A stretch of DNA of 64,000 bases, from the NCBI GenBank assembly GCA_020633055.1, contig JACKEJ010000006.1, forward strand, positions 496,001-560,000. The letters run 5' to 3'. The notes beneath the pieces were generated by a model, which was given only the letters and a program-made list of their open reading frames with translations, did not search any database and had not been told where the DNA came from. The DNA is from Sandaracinaceae bacterium (GTDB lineage: Bacteria > Myxococcota_A > Polyangia > Polyangiales > Houyiibacteriaceae). Below, piece after piece: positions 48,382-56,489 of this stretch (the first letter of the stretch is position 1; the number at the start of each line of letters is the position of its first letter). Both the position numbers and the translations under genes were made by a program.

Positions 48382-49250
48382 CGGACGTCGAGGACCAAGA
48401 GCTCGACTACATGACGCCGCTGCTCGCGTGGGTGGAGCGGTCCCTCGATCTCGGCCAGCAGCCCAACCGCCACCTGCACATGGGGTGGTGGGAGCCGTCC
48501 GAGCTCGGAGGTTGGCGCGGGCCGGACGGGGCGCTGCGCCAGCCGCCGATGGACGAGGTCTTCGCGGCCCAACGCGCCATGACGGCGCACTTTCTCCGGG
48601 TGGCGTGTGTCGAACCAGGTCAGCGCGTGCTCGACGTGGGGTGTGGCATCGGCGGGACGCTCTTGGACTTGGCAGAGCGTCGACGAGGTCTGACGCTCGT
48701 GGGAGTCAACCGAAGCCAACGACAGCTGCGGCTGGCGCGTCGCCTCGCGGCCCACCTCGTGCCGGAGGAGGCGCCCTCGTTCGTGTTCGGCGACGCGGGT
48801 GCGCTCCCGAGCGAGGACGCGACCGTGGACCGCGTGTTGGCGCTCGAGTGCGCGTTCCACTTCCCCTCGCGCCGGGCGTTCCTGCGCGAGGCGATGCGCG
48901 TCCTCGCCCCCGCGGGCGCGATCACGCTCACGGACTTCGTGCCGGCGGGGAGCGCTGCGTGGTCCGGCGAGCTGACCGACGCGCTGGTCGAGGGGCACTT
49001 CCCGTGGCCAGATCCGATGCTCCGCGAAGGCTCCTACGCGCAGATGGCGGCCGAGCTGGGCCTGCATATCGAGACCGACGATGACATCACGGTGAACGTC
49101 GCGCCGACGTTCTTCGGGCTCGTCGAGCGCGTGGGCGCCGAGGGCGAGCACCTCGGGCGGTTGGCGGGGGTGGACCGTGGGGGCGCGGCGCTCGGTGTGC
49201 TGCTCAACTCGGGGCGCTTGCAGGTCAGGCTCATCCGCCTGGTGCCGTAG
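48378..49250 (+). CDS. SAM-dependent methyltransferase (tocopherol-methyltransferase-like)
   Basis: A 290-residue methyltransferase with motif I QRVLDVGCGIGGTLLDLAE (about residues 82-100), an acidic post-I loop, VFGDAGALPSEDATVDRVLALECAFHF and LREAMRVLAPAGAITLTDF. The early HLHMGWWEP segment matches the N-terminal lid of small-molecule C-/O-methyltransferases. The GTG start overlaps the TGA of the truncated radical SAM gene by 4 bases (GTGA), strong evidence of translational coupling. The acceptor is unknown. Confidence 0.82.
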   Translation: MTDVEDQELDYMTPLLAWVERSLDLGQQPNRHLHMGWWEPSELGGWRGPDGALRQPPMDEVFAAQRAMTAHFLRVACVEPGQRVLDVGCGIGGTLLDLAERRRGLTLVGVNRSQRQLRLARRLAAHLVPEEAPSFVFGDAGALPSEDATVDRVLALECAFHFPSRRAFLREAMRVLAPAGAITLTDFVPAGSAAWSGELTDALVEGHFPWPDPMLREGSYAQMAAELGLHIETDDDITVNVAPTFFGLVERVGAEGEHLGRLAGVDRGGAALGVLLNSGRLQVRLIRLVP

Positions 49251-49331
49251 CGGGGACGAGGGGGCGCCGGGGCGCGGGTCCCGCGAGTTCGTTCGCCGCG
49301 CCGTTCGGGGCCCCTCGCGCCCGCCGTGTGC

Positions 49332-50240
49332 CTATGGCGTGCGGTCGTCGAGGGCGCACAGCGCGAGGTGCCACACCAGCAGCGCCGTGGCGCCCAGGAC
49401 GCCTGCGGGCCGTGTGTGCCCCACCTCGGCACACCGAGAGGCGTGCAGCGACCTGGCGGCGCTCGTGAGGAGGTCGGTCGGGAGTGGTCCCGCGACGTGG
49501 AGGCCGCTCGCCTTGTCGCTCCGGATCTGGTCTCCCGGCAGGACGCGGCACCAGGTGCCCAGGCAGCCAGCGAACGCGTCCACGTGGGACGACCAACGCC
49601 CCGTCGCGTGGGCGTCGAGGACCAGCGGCAACGCGCTCGAGAGCTCTTCCGCGCTCAGGTCCGCAGGGCGTTCCGCGCTGAGCTGGATCACCAGGTCGGC
49701 GTGCGCGCCTTGGGTCCGGATGTACCGCACCGCGTCGCCCTCTCGACGGCTCATCAAGAGGGTGAGCTCTTCGTGGGTGTGATTGCGTTTGTGGACGTCT
49801 CGTTGGCGCTTCAGCCGCCGGCGCAGCTCCTCCTCGGTGTCCAGGTGCACGCATAGGTCCAGCTCCTCGCGAAGCTCGGGCGTGTACAGGGTGTGCAACC
49901 CGTTGACGACGACGACGGGACGAGGCGCCACGAGGACGTCCGGGCCGAAGCGGCCCGTGCGGTGGTCGTAGGGACGGATCGAGACGCTGCGGCCGTGCGC
50001 GAGCGCGCGGACGTCGGTCGCAAGCCGGGCGAGGTCGTTCGCGGCCGGGTCGAGGTGCGTCGTCTCGTTCCAGAGCGCGTCGTGGCGCTCTGCCCGGTGG
50101 TAGTCGTCACCGGAGACCTGGACGACGTTCACGTCGCCGAAGAGCGCGGCCACGCCGCGGGAGAGCGTGTCCTTTCCACTCCCGGAGTCGCCCGAGATGC
50201 CGATGACGAGCGCCTTCCCGTCGCGTGTCGTGTACGTCAC
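49332..50240 (-). CDS. Phosphoribulokinase/uridine kinase-like P-loop kinase
   Basis: The 302-residue kinase has a Walker A motif GISGDSGSGKDTLSRG (about residues 14-28), an acceptor-site stretch VSGDDYHRAERHDALWNETTHLDPAAND, and VVNGLHTLYTPELREELDLCVHLDTEEELRRR. The latter strongly resembles phosphoribulokinase rather than uridine kinase, and is followed by RQRDVHKRNHTHEE. No RuBisCO genes are present, so it probably phosphorylates another sugar or polyol. The C-terminal 100 residues are unlike PRK. The GTG start overlaps the upstream stop as GTGA. Confidence 0.78.
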   Translation of the reverse strand: MTYTTRDGKALVIGISGDSGSGKDTLSRGVAALFGDVNVVQVSGDDYHRAERHDALWNETTHLDPAANDLARLATDVRALAHGRSVSIRPYDHRTGRFGPDVLVAPRPVVVVNGLHTLYTPELREELDLCVHLDTEEELRRRLKRQRDVHKRNHTHEELTLLMSRREGDAVRYIRTQGAHADLVIQLSAERPADLSAEELSSALPLVLDAHATGRWSSHVDAFAGCLGTWCRVLPGDQIRSDKASGLHVAGPLPTDLLTSAARSLHASRCAEVGHTRPAGVLGATALLVWHLALCALDDRTP

Positions 50241-50821
50241 GCCCAACGATCCGGCGCCTTCGTGCACACCGCGTCGAACGGCACGCCCTCGAGCCGCGCA
50301 CGCAGCCGCTCGATGGCGTCGGTCTCGAGGCCCTCCGACTGCAGCTCGGGCGACACGAGACATGTCCGGAAGCCGGCCGCTCGGAGCGCTTGCGCGGACG
50401 TCGCGTCGAGGGGGTGCCGCTGGAAGCCGTCCACCCACACCCAGTCCACCAGACCACGGACGGCCAACACGGACGCGAGGGCCTCGTACTCCGAGAAGCG
50501 CACCGCGCAGCGGCGCTCCCCCTGGCGTGCCGTCTTGAGCATGGTGGGGAACGGTTGGTCCAGGAAGAAGAACGCGTCGATTCCGCGCTCGGAGAGGGTG
50601 GACCTCAGACGGTCTTCGAGCCCGTCTTCCTTCACGTTCAGGATCAAGAGCTGGTGCTCGTACTCCGCGAGCCAGGTCACGAAGTCTTCGCCAGGGACGA
50701 ACGGGTCGTGGTGCAGGTGCAGCCGACCCCCTTCGCTGCGGACGTCGACCTCCACCCCCAAGTGCTTGGGGGTGCGACGTAGCGCCTCGATGGTGTTGAT
50801 GCGGTGCGCGACGCGGATCAA
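50237..50821 (-). CDS. Glycerophosphodiester phosphodiesterase-like protein
   Basis: A 194-residue compact GDPD/PI-PLC-type barrel: VAHRINTIEAL (residues 4-14), HLGVEVDVRSEGGRLHLHHDPFVPGEDF with the Glu-x-Asp and the HxHHDP motif, and LLILNVKEDGLE. Members hydrolyse phosphodiesters of glycerol, inositol or sugars. The start is a TTG at 50821 that overlaps the glycosyltransferase TGA as TTGA; a longer frame upstream is antisense. The protein is shorter than classical GDPDs. Confidence 0.7.
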   Translation of the reverse strand: MIRVAHRINTIEALRRTPKHLGVEVDVRSEGGRLHLHHDPFVPGEDFVTWLAEYEHQLLILNVKEDGLEDRLRSTLSERGIDAFFFLDQPFPTMLKTARQGERRCAVRFSEYEALASVLAVRGLVDWVWVDGFQRHPLDATSAQALRAAGFRTCLVSPELQSEGLETDAIERLRARLEGVPFDAVCTKAPDRWA

Positions 50822-51516
50822 AGCCGATGCCTCAGGTTCAGGCTGAAAGACACCGTTCGCCGGATGAACTTCAGCTTGCTGGCGAGGTCCACGTTCCAGT
50901 GCGAGCGGCCATGGGCGCGCGGCCCGAACGCGACCGGGAAGCGTCGGATCTCGAGGTTGGAGCGAGTGGCCAGCGCGTAGGCGAAGAGATCGAGGGAGAA
51001 GTCCGTCGGTGGCTCGGACCAGCGCTCGAAGAACGCACGGTGGAACAGGGTGGGCTGCGCGTTGATGTCCCACATCGCCTGCCGCAACAGGGCGGTCTCG
51101 AACAAGGACATGCCGACGGTGAAGACGACGTCACCCAAGGGGCGTCCATGACGGCGCCCCTTGACGAAGAGCCGCTCCGGCGCCGAGCTGGCGTCCATGA
51201 GCCTGAACCCGGCGAGGGCGTCGCGCGGGTCGGTCTGTAGGTCGGCGTGCGTCCAGCCGAGCCGTGCGCCTCGTGCCGCCCGCAGGCCCGTGAGGATCCC
51301 ATGGCCGTAGCCGCGGTTGACGTCGACGCGGACCGAGCGAATCCGCGCGTCGCGGAGCTCCTTGGAGAGCACAGCGGCGGTCCCGTCCGTCGAGCCGTTG
51401 TCCACCAACACCACCTCCGTCTCGGGAGACTCGGCGACGAGGCGTTCGCAGCGCGCGATCAGCGCGGGGAGACTGGGGGCCTCGTTGTAGCAGGGGATAA
51501 CCAGGGAGTTCTTCAT
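50818..51516 (-). CDS. Family 2 glycosyltransferase
   Basis: A 232-residue GT-A-fold transferase with KNSLVIPCYNEAPSLPALIARC (residues 2-23), the VVLVDNGSTDGTAAVL motif (about 41-56), a GYGHGILTGLRAARGARLGWTHADLQTDP region where a TDP may take the place of the usual DxD, and a C-terminal SLDLFAYALAT segment. No transmembrane segment. Probably adds a sugar or sugar-like unit to a glycan or lipid carrier. Part of a five-gene minus-strand operon. Confidence 0.78.
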   Translation of the reverse strand: MKNSLVIPCYNEAPSLPALIARCERLVAESPETEVVLVDNGSTDGTAAVLSKELRDARIRSVRVDVNRGYGHGILTGLRAARGARLGWTHADLQTDPRDALAGFRLMDASSAPERLFVKGRRHGRPLGDVVFTVGMSLFETALLRQAMWDINAQPTLFHRAFFERWSEPPTDFSLDLFAYALATRSNLEIRRFPVAFGPRAHGRSHWNVDLASKLKFIRRTVSFSLNLRHRL

Positions 51517-51623
51517 GCGGGCGCGGCGTTGCGGGGCCGTGCGAGTCTGGCTCCGCGTCCACGGCCAGACAAGACGAATCCACGAGCTCACACGTGGCCG
51601 CGCGCAGGCTTCGCACGCCGCTG

Positions 51624-53336
51624 CTAGCGGTCCCGCGGGCGTGGGATGGGCGGTGGCGGTGACTCCCAGTCGGCCTCTAGTCGAGGCACCACGTCGGCGG
51701 GCACGCGGGGGTCACGCTGCAGCGAGTAAGGATGAGAAGACCACTGGTGGAAGCACGACTGCCAGTAGCCGAAGGTCGCGAGGTCGTCAGGGGTTCCCCA
51801 GCACAGATAGCGGTCCACTTCGAACGTGCGACACACGAGGCCCAGGGCGACCGCGTCGTCGATGCACGTGTCGACGTAGAACTCACCGCGCACGCGCGCC
51901 TCGCGCGCCATCATCCGTTCGGCTGCGGCGACGAAGTCGCGCGCGCGCCGGAAGGTGAACGTGCCAATGATGAGCAAGTCGGTCTTCGGGTTGGACAAGG
52001 GCTCCTTCACGGACACCCGTCGGACACGACCGTCTGCGTCGGCGTCGACCCACCCATACGCCGACGGGTCGCGCGCGGCCCCCGGATAGCCCCGTGCGCA
52101 GTACACCCACACGTCCGTTTTCGCATCGCTCAACGCGCGCTCGAGCGCTTCGTCGTCGAAGAGCACGCCGCTGTCACATGCCCCGATCGTCAGCGGGGCG
52201 TCCAGGTCCACGCCGTCCAGTCCCGCGAGGCAGGTCGGCGCCTGTCCTTCGGTCCCGTGCGCGAGCGTGACGAACGATGGGGCACGCGAGGCCTCGGACA
52301 GTACGGCACGCAGAGGCTCCGATGACGCGAGCTGCGGACCGAGGACGAAGCGCTGCCGCGGCGCCCGCGGCAAGTCCGTCAGCGCACGCGCCACCATCGG
52401 AACGCCCGCGACGTCGATCAGGGGCTTCGGGACCGCCGTGGATGCCGCGAAGCGGGCGCCCACGCCGCCCATCGGGATCAGCGTCGTCCCCTCGTGCGTG
52501 GCGTGCGGGAGGGGGTGCGTCTCGAGGGCCCGGAACGTGCGCGACCAGTCGAGGTATTCATCCAGATCCTCGGGCGTGCCCCACTGCATGAAGTGCTGGA
52601 GCGGATACACAGCGACCGGCTGGGAGTCCTCGAACAGCGGGGTGTAGGCAACGCTCACGTAGTATTCTCCGGCCACCCGGAGGTCGCGCGCGACGACGGC
52701 ATCCATGCAACGCGTCATCGTCTCCGCACTCGCGAAGTAGTACGTCCCGCTCGACGCATACTCCTCCATCGGCTCCAGGGTGAAGGGGCGCTTCTCTTGG
52801 ATACCCCGACCCCAGAGCGTCCTCTCACCGGAGGCGTCCCGCTCGACGTCCACGTACGCGTAGCTGACCGAACGGAGCATGTGCGGATGAAAGCCCGTGT
52901 AGCAGGGGATGCACCCCATACAGGCGCTCTCGCGCACGAACCGCACGAAGTGGTCGAAGTCCCACCGCCACGCGAAGTCGCAGTAGTTCACGATCACCGG
53001 CCGCGCCGGATCGAGTAGTCCCGGGGTTCGACACGCCTCGCGCACCGCGTGTACGGGCCCCAGCTTGTGGGGCGCGACGGACGCGATACGCGCGTGCGGG
53101 ACGGCGTCCCGTAGCCGCGTGCGCATGGCGATGGCGGGGTCCGCGAGGTGCGCTTCGCTGCAGACCAGGACGACGTCCTGCACGCCAGGGAAGCTCTCCA
53201 CCACGTGCTGGACGATGGGCTTTCCCTCGACCTCGATGAGCGGCTTGGGCGTGGTGTGCCCGGCCCGCCGGAACCGCTCGCCGGTTCCGGACATGGGGAT
53301 GATCAGCTGCATGCTGCCTGCGGTCGTGTCGCTCAC
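51624..53336 (-). CDS. Tandem nucleotidyltransferase (two NTP_transferase domains)
   Basis: A 570-residue protein with two complete nucleotidyltransferase cores in one chain. The first (about residues 8-275) has PMSGTGERFRRAGHTTPKPLIEVEGKP and NYCDFAWRW. The second (about 282-530) has PMGGVGARFAASTAVPKPLIDVAGVP and GACDSGVLF. Each resembles sugar-1-phosphate or polyol-phosphate nucleotidyltransferases that make CDP-, GDP- or dTDP-activated units. Two different activations, or one active plus one regulatory domain, are possible. The GTG start overlaps the class II aldolase TGA as GTGA. Confidence 0.82.
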   Translation of the reverse strand: MSDTTAGSMQLIIPMSGTGERFRRAGHTTPKPLIEVEGKPIVQHVVESFPGVQDVVLVCSEAHLADPAIAMRTRLRDAVPHARIASVAPHKLGPVHAVREACRTPGLLDPARPVIVNYCDFAWRWDFDHFVRFVRESACMGCIPCYTGFHPHMLRSVSYAYVDVERDASGERTLWGRGIQEKRPFTLEPMEEYASSGTYYFASAETMTRCMDAVVARDLRVAGEYYVSVAYTPLFEDSQPVAVYPLQHFMQWGTPEDLDEYLDWSRTFRALETHPLPHATHEGTTLIPMGGVGARFAASTAVPKPLIDVAGVPMVARALTDLPRAPRQRFVLGPQLASSEPLRAVLSEASRAPSFVTLAHGTEGQAPTCLAGLDGVDLDAPLTIGACDSGVLFDDEALERALSDAKTDVWVYCARGYPGAARDPSAYGWVDADADGRVRRVSVKEPLSNPKTDLLIIGTFTFRRARDFVAAAERMMAREARVRGEFYVDTCIDDAVALGLVCRTFEVDRYLCWGTPDDLATFGYWQSCFHQWSSHPYSLQRDPRVPADVVPRLEADWESPPPPIPRPRDR

Positions 53337-54403
53337 GGTGAGGGCGCCGCCTGGTCGAGCTGGGACCGATACCGCTCCGCTTCCCACTCGGTCAGGGCCC
53401 CCACGTCACGTGGGTCGAGCGGCCGCACGGCGACATCGGCCGGGAGCCTCGCGCCCACGCGCGCCGCGCACCCGAGCATGGCCTCCGCACCCCGGGGGAT
53501 GGCGGCGTCGACGACGACCCCGACCCCTTCCAGGACCAAGAAACGCGGGGCTCGGCCGGATCGCTCGTGGTGACGATGAAAGGAGCTCGTGAGGGGCTCG
53601 CTCAGGCTCGCGCTGGGCCACCCGTCGCCGAGGAAGACCGCGTGGTCGGGGTACAAGACGCCTTGGGAGAAGGCCTGGTACGACACGGGGTCGGTGCCCA
53701 GGCCGTGCACACAGGGCTCCGCGGGAAGGCGCCAAGCGCCGCTCGCGTCCATGGACATCCACGCGTTCAGCGCGTCCAGCTGGGGAGGGGGGGGCGGCCG
53801 CGAAGGGCCGTCGAGCCGCGCCTCCACGCTGCGGAGCATCTCCGCCGCAGACTGGACGTCGGGGCCCGCCACGACGAGCCCGTGATTCTGGAGCACGAGC
53901 ACGTCGGGCGCTTGAACGGCGGCCTCGATCACGTCGGCGACGGCGCGCGTGAGCGGAACACCCGGCTGCCGATAGGGCACGAACCCCCAGGGCACTCCGC
54001 GCAAGCGGTCCGCCAGGTGGTCGTGGGCCGCGGACTGCACCGCGAACGCCAGGGTCCGCACGGAGTGGAGGTGCAGCACGACGCGCTGAGGCATCAGGGC
54101 GTGTAGCGGCGTCTCGATCGATGGCCGCATGGTCCCAGACGCGTCTCGCCGCGTGAGGGCGCGTGGGTCGAGCGCAGCCGCGTCCCGCGCGAGCGCGCCC
54201 CGAACGTCGCCCACGTCCAGCGCGAGGAACGTCGGTCGGAGCAGCGCTTCGGACAGCCACGTCCCGGAGCCCGTCACCCACAGGAGCCCGCCGTCCTCGA
54301 GCGAGACGTTCCCTCCCGCGCCTTGCACCAGCTCGGGATCCGCGCCCAGCTGGGCGGCGAGCGCTTCGAGGGCGGAGAGCGCGGGAGGACGTTCGACGGA
54401 CAT
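53333..54403 (-). CDS. Class II aldolase/adducin family protein
   Basis: The 356-residue protein has the class II aldolase core with GAGGNVSLEDGGLLWVTGSGTWL (about residues 28-50), SIETPLHALMPQRVVLHLHSV (Glu plus His-x-His zinc ligands, about 95-117) and the third His in LVLQNHGLVVAG (about 170). Such enzymes split or make a C-C bond of small sugar phosphates. The C-terminal 130 residues are extra and may bind a partner. It is the first gene of the five-gene operon. Confidence 0.78.
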   Translation of the reverse strand: MSVERPPALSALEALAAQLGADPELVQGAGGNVSLEDGGLLWVTGSGTWLSEALLRPTFLALDVGDVRGALARDAAALDPRALTRRDASGTMRPSIETPLHALMPQRVVLHLHSVRTLAFAVQSAAHDHLADRLRGVPWGFVPYRQPGVPLTRAVADVIEAAVQAPDVLVLQNHGLVVAGPDVQSAAEMLRSVEARLDGPSRPPPPPQLDALNAWMSMDASGAWRLPAEPCVHGLGTDPVSYQAFSQGVLYPDHAVFLGDGWPSASLSEPLTSSFHRHHERSGRAPRFLVLEGVGVVVDAAIPRGAEAMLGCAARVGARLPADVAVRPLDPRDVGALTEWEAERYRSQLDQAAPSP

Positions 54404-54513
54404 CGGCGGAAGTCTACCCCATGGTGCCGGCGGTGCGCTGTCAGAGCGGCGCCGACGTTCTCGTGGTAGCGTCCCGTCCCCGGCCAGCGCTCCCGCGGGC
54501 TTCGAGGTCGCAC

Positions 54514-56274
54514 GTGAGCATCAGGACAAGAGTCGTAGACATCCTCGGTGGACGCCGGGCGCCATGGCTGGCCGCCCTCGTCGGCGTCTTGCTGTCGTCC
54601 ACAGTCCTCGCCACAGGCCTGTCCGCGGACGACTACCACCAGTTCGATCACGCCATCAACGACCCGTTTTCGCTCCTGCGCCGCGAGGTGCTCACGCCCG
54701 ACATCGTGCGTGCGGCGCAAGAGAGCGGCTACATGCCGTGGTGGGCCTCCGTCGACGCGCAGACACCCAGGCAGATGCGCCCCATCGGCGCGTTCTTCCT
54801 GTGGGTCGACCTACGCCTGTGGCCGGGTCAGCCGTTCCCAGCGCACGCGCACAGCCTCTTCATGTTTTTCTGGCTCGCCGTGGCCGTCGGAGTGTTCTAC
54901 CGCCGCCTGTTCGACCGCGCGGGTCCGTCCGGACCAGTGACGGCGGGTCTGGCGGCGCTCATGTATGCCATAGACGACGCGCACGGGGTGACGATCGGCT
55001 ACATCCACGGGCGCTCCAGGATCATCTCCGTGGCGCTCCTCGCGTTGGCGTGCACCGCCTATGTGAAGCAGCGCCAGACCGAATGGCGGCCTGGGTGGGT
55101 GCTGGGCCCGCTCGCGTTCGCGGCTGCGCTCGCCACGTACGAGGCCGGCATCCTGGCGCTCGCCATCCTCATCCCCTACGCCATCTGCCTGGATGAGGCG
55201 CCCCTCCGGGAGCGACTCCGCGCGCTGGCCCCCTACGCGCTGGTCGCGGTCTGCTGGCGGGCCATCTACTCCCTCAACGAGTCGGCCAGCTCCGGGTCGG
55301 GCATGTACGCCGACCCTCTCGGGGAGCCCTTGCGTTTCGCCCGCCACGTCTTCGAGCAGCTCCCCATCTACCTGGGTTCCACGCTCTTGGCGGTGCCCGC
55401 CGACCCCTTCTTGTTCTTCGGACCCACGAAATACTGGGTTGGGTGGACGGTGGCCCTCGTCGGGGCTTTGGCCTTGCTCTTCAGCCTCCGCGGCTTCCTT
55501 CGGCGTGATCCGTACGCGCGCTTCTTCCTCCTGGTCACCATCCTCGGTGCCGGGCCTGCGTGTGCGGCCTTCATCAACGACCGGCTCTTGATGGTCGCGC
55601 AGATCGGCGGCTGTGGCCTGGCGGCGCGCTTCCTGGTCGTGGCGTTCCGTGAGCGCGGGGACGCGTGGCGTCGCCCCGCCGTCCTGACGCTGATCATCTG
55701 TCACATCGTCGTCGCTGCGGTTTTGCTGCCGTTTCGCGCCATGACGATGGATCGCGTGTTCGGGCGGCACCAGAGGGTCATGTTCGCCACGCTCGAGGCC
55801 ATGACCGAGGCGCGCGGGCGCACGGTGGTGCTCGTCAACGCGCCCGAGATGATCACGGCGCTCACGCCCAGCCTGGCGTTGCAGCGGGGGTGGCTCGAGG
55901 CGAACGGCGTCATCATGCTGGGCGCGACGTCCGAGGCGCTCGTCATCTCGCGCCCCGACGCTCGCACGTTGTCGTTGGCGCCCGAGGGGGGCTACCTGAA
56001 CGATCGCATGAGTGTCTTCGTTCGCTCGTCGGACGACCGGTTCGCCGTCGGTGACGCGGTGCCCGTGCTCGGCAACACCATCGAGGTCGCCGAGCTCACC
56101 GAGGACGGCCGTCCTGCACGTGTTCTGTTCCGGGGAGGTACGCCGCTGGATGGTGGCGACTATCTGTTCCTGGTCTGGTCGGACGGCGACGTTCGGCGGT
56201 TCCCGCTGCCAGACCCAGGGGCCGAGGTGGTTCGGCCTGCTACCGACCTGGCGGCGTTCGCGTTCGGTTCCTGA
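54514..56274 (+). CDS. Multi-spanning membrane protein, GT39/GT-C-like
   Basis: A 586-residue membrane protein with about ten to eleven transmembrane helices in its first 410 residues and a soluble C-terminal domain of about 150 residues. Segments LSADDYHQF (an Asp-Asp pair in the first extracytoplasmic loop), YIHGRSRIISVALLAL and YEAGILALAILIPYAI fit GT-C-type glycosyltransferases of polyprenyl-phosphate sugars. It is divergent from the class II aldolase operon (110 bases between starts) and may act with it to build a surface glycan. A GTG start is used; an upstream ATG at 54421 adds poorly conserved sequence. Confidence 0.6.
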   Translation: MSIRTRVVDILGGRRAPWLAALVGVLLSSTVLATGLSADDYHQFDHAINDPFSLLRREVLTPDIVRAAQESGYMPWWASVDAQTPRQMRPIGAFFLWVDLRLWPGQPFPAHAHSLFMFFWLAVAVGVFYRRLFDRAGPSGPVTAGLAALMYAIDDAHGVTIGYIHGRSRIISVALLALACTAYVKQRQTEWRPGWVLGPLAFAAALATYEAGILALAILIPYAICLDEAPLRERLRALAPYALVAVCWRAIYSLNESASSGSGMYADPLGEPLRFARHVFEQLPIYLGSTLLAVPADPFLFFGPTKYWVGWTVALVGALALLFSLRGFLRRDPYARFFLLVTILGAGPACAAFINDRLLMVAQIGGCGLAARFLVVAFRERGDAWRRPAVLTLIICHIVVAAVLLPFRAMTMDRVFGRHQRVMFATLEAMTEARGRTVVLVNAPEMITALTPSLALQRGWLEANGVIMLGATSEALVISRPDARTLSLAPEGGYLNDRMSVFVRSSDDRFAVGDAVPVLGNTIEVAELTEDGRPARVLFRGGTPLDGGDYLFLVWSDGDVRRFPLPDPGAEVVRPATDLAAFAFGS

Positions 56275-56489
56275 CCAGGGCCACGGCGCTGTGCCCCTGA
56301 GCTCCGGTTGAGGCCACTCGGGCTCCGGAGCGAAACACTGGCGATTGTGGTGAACGCCAGCGTATGCTTGGGCATGGGTCATGTGGGTGTGATGACGACC
56401 ATCACGGGTGGGCATGTAGGAGTGAGTCTTGCGCCGCGGACGTCTCGCACGACGCCGCGCGTCGCGCCCTTCGCTGGTTCCTTCGGGCG

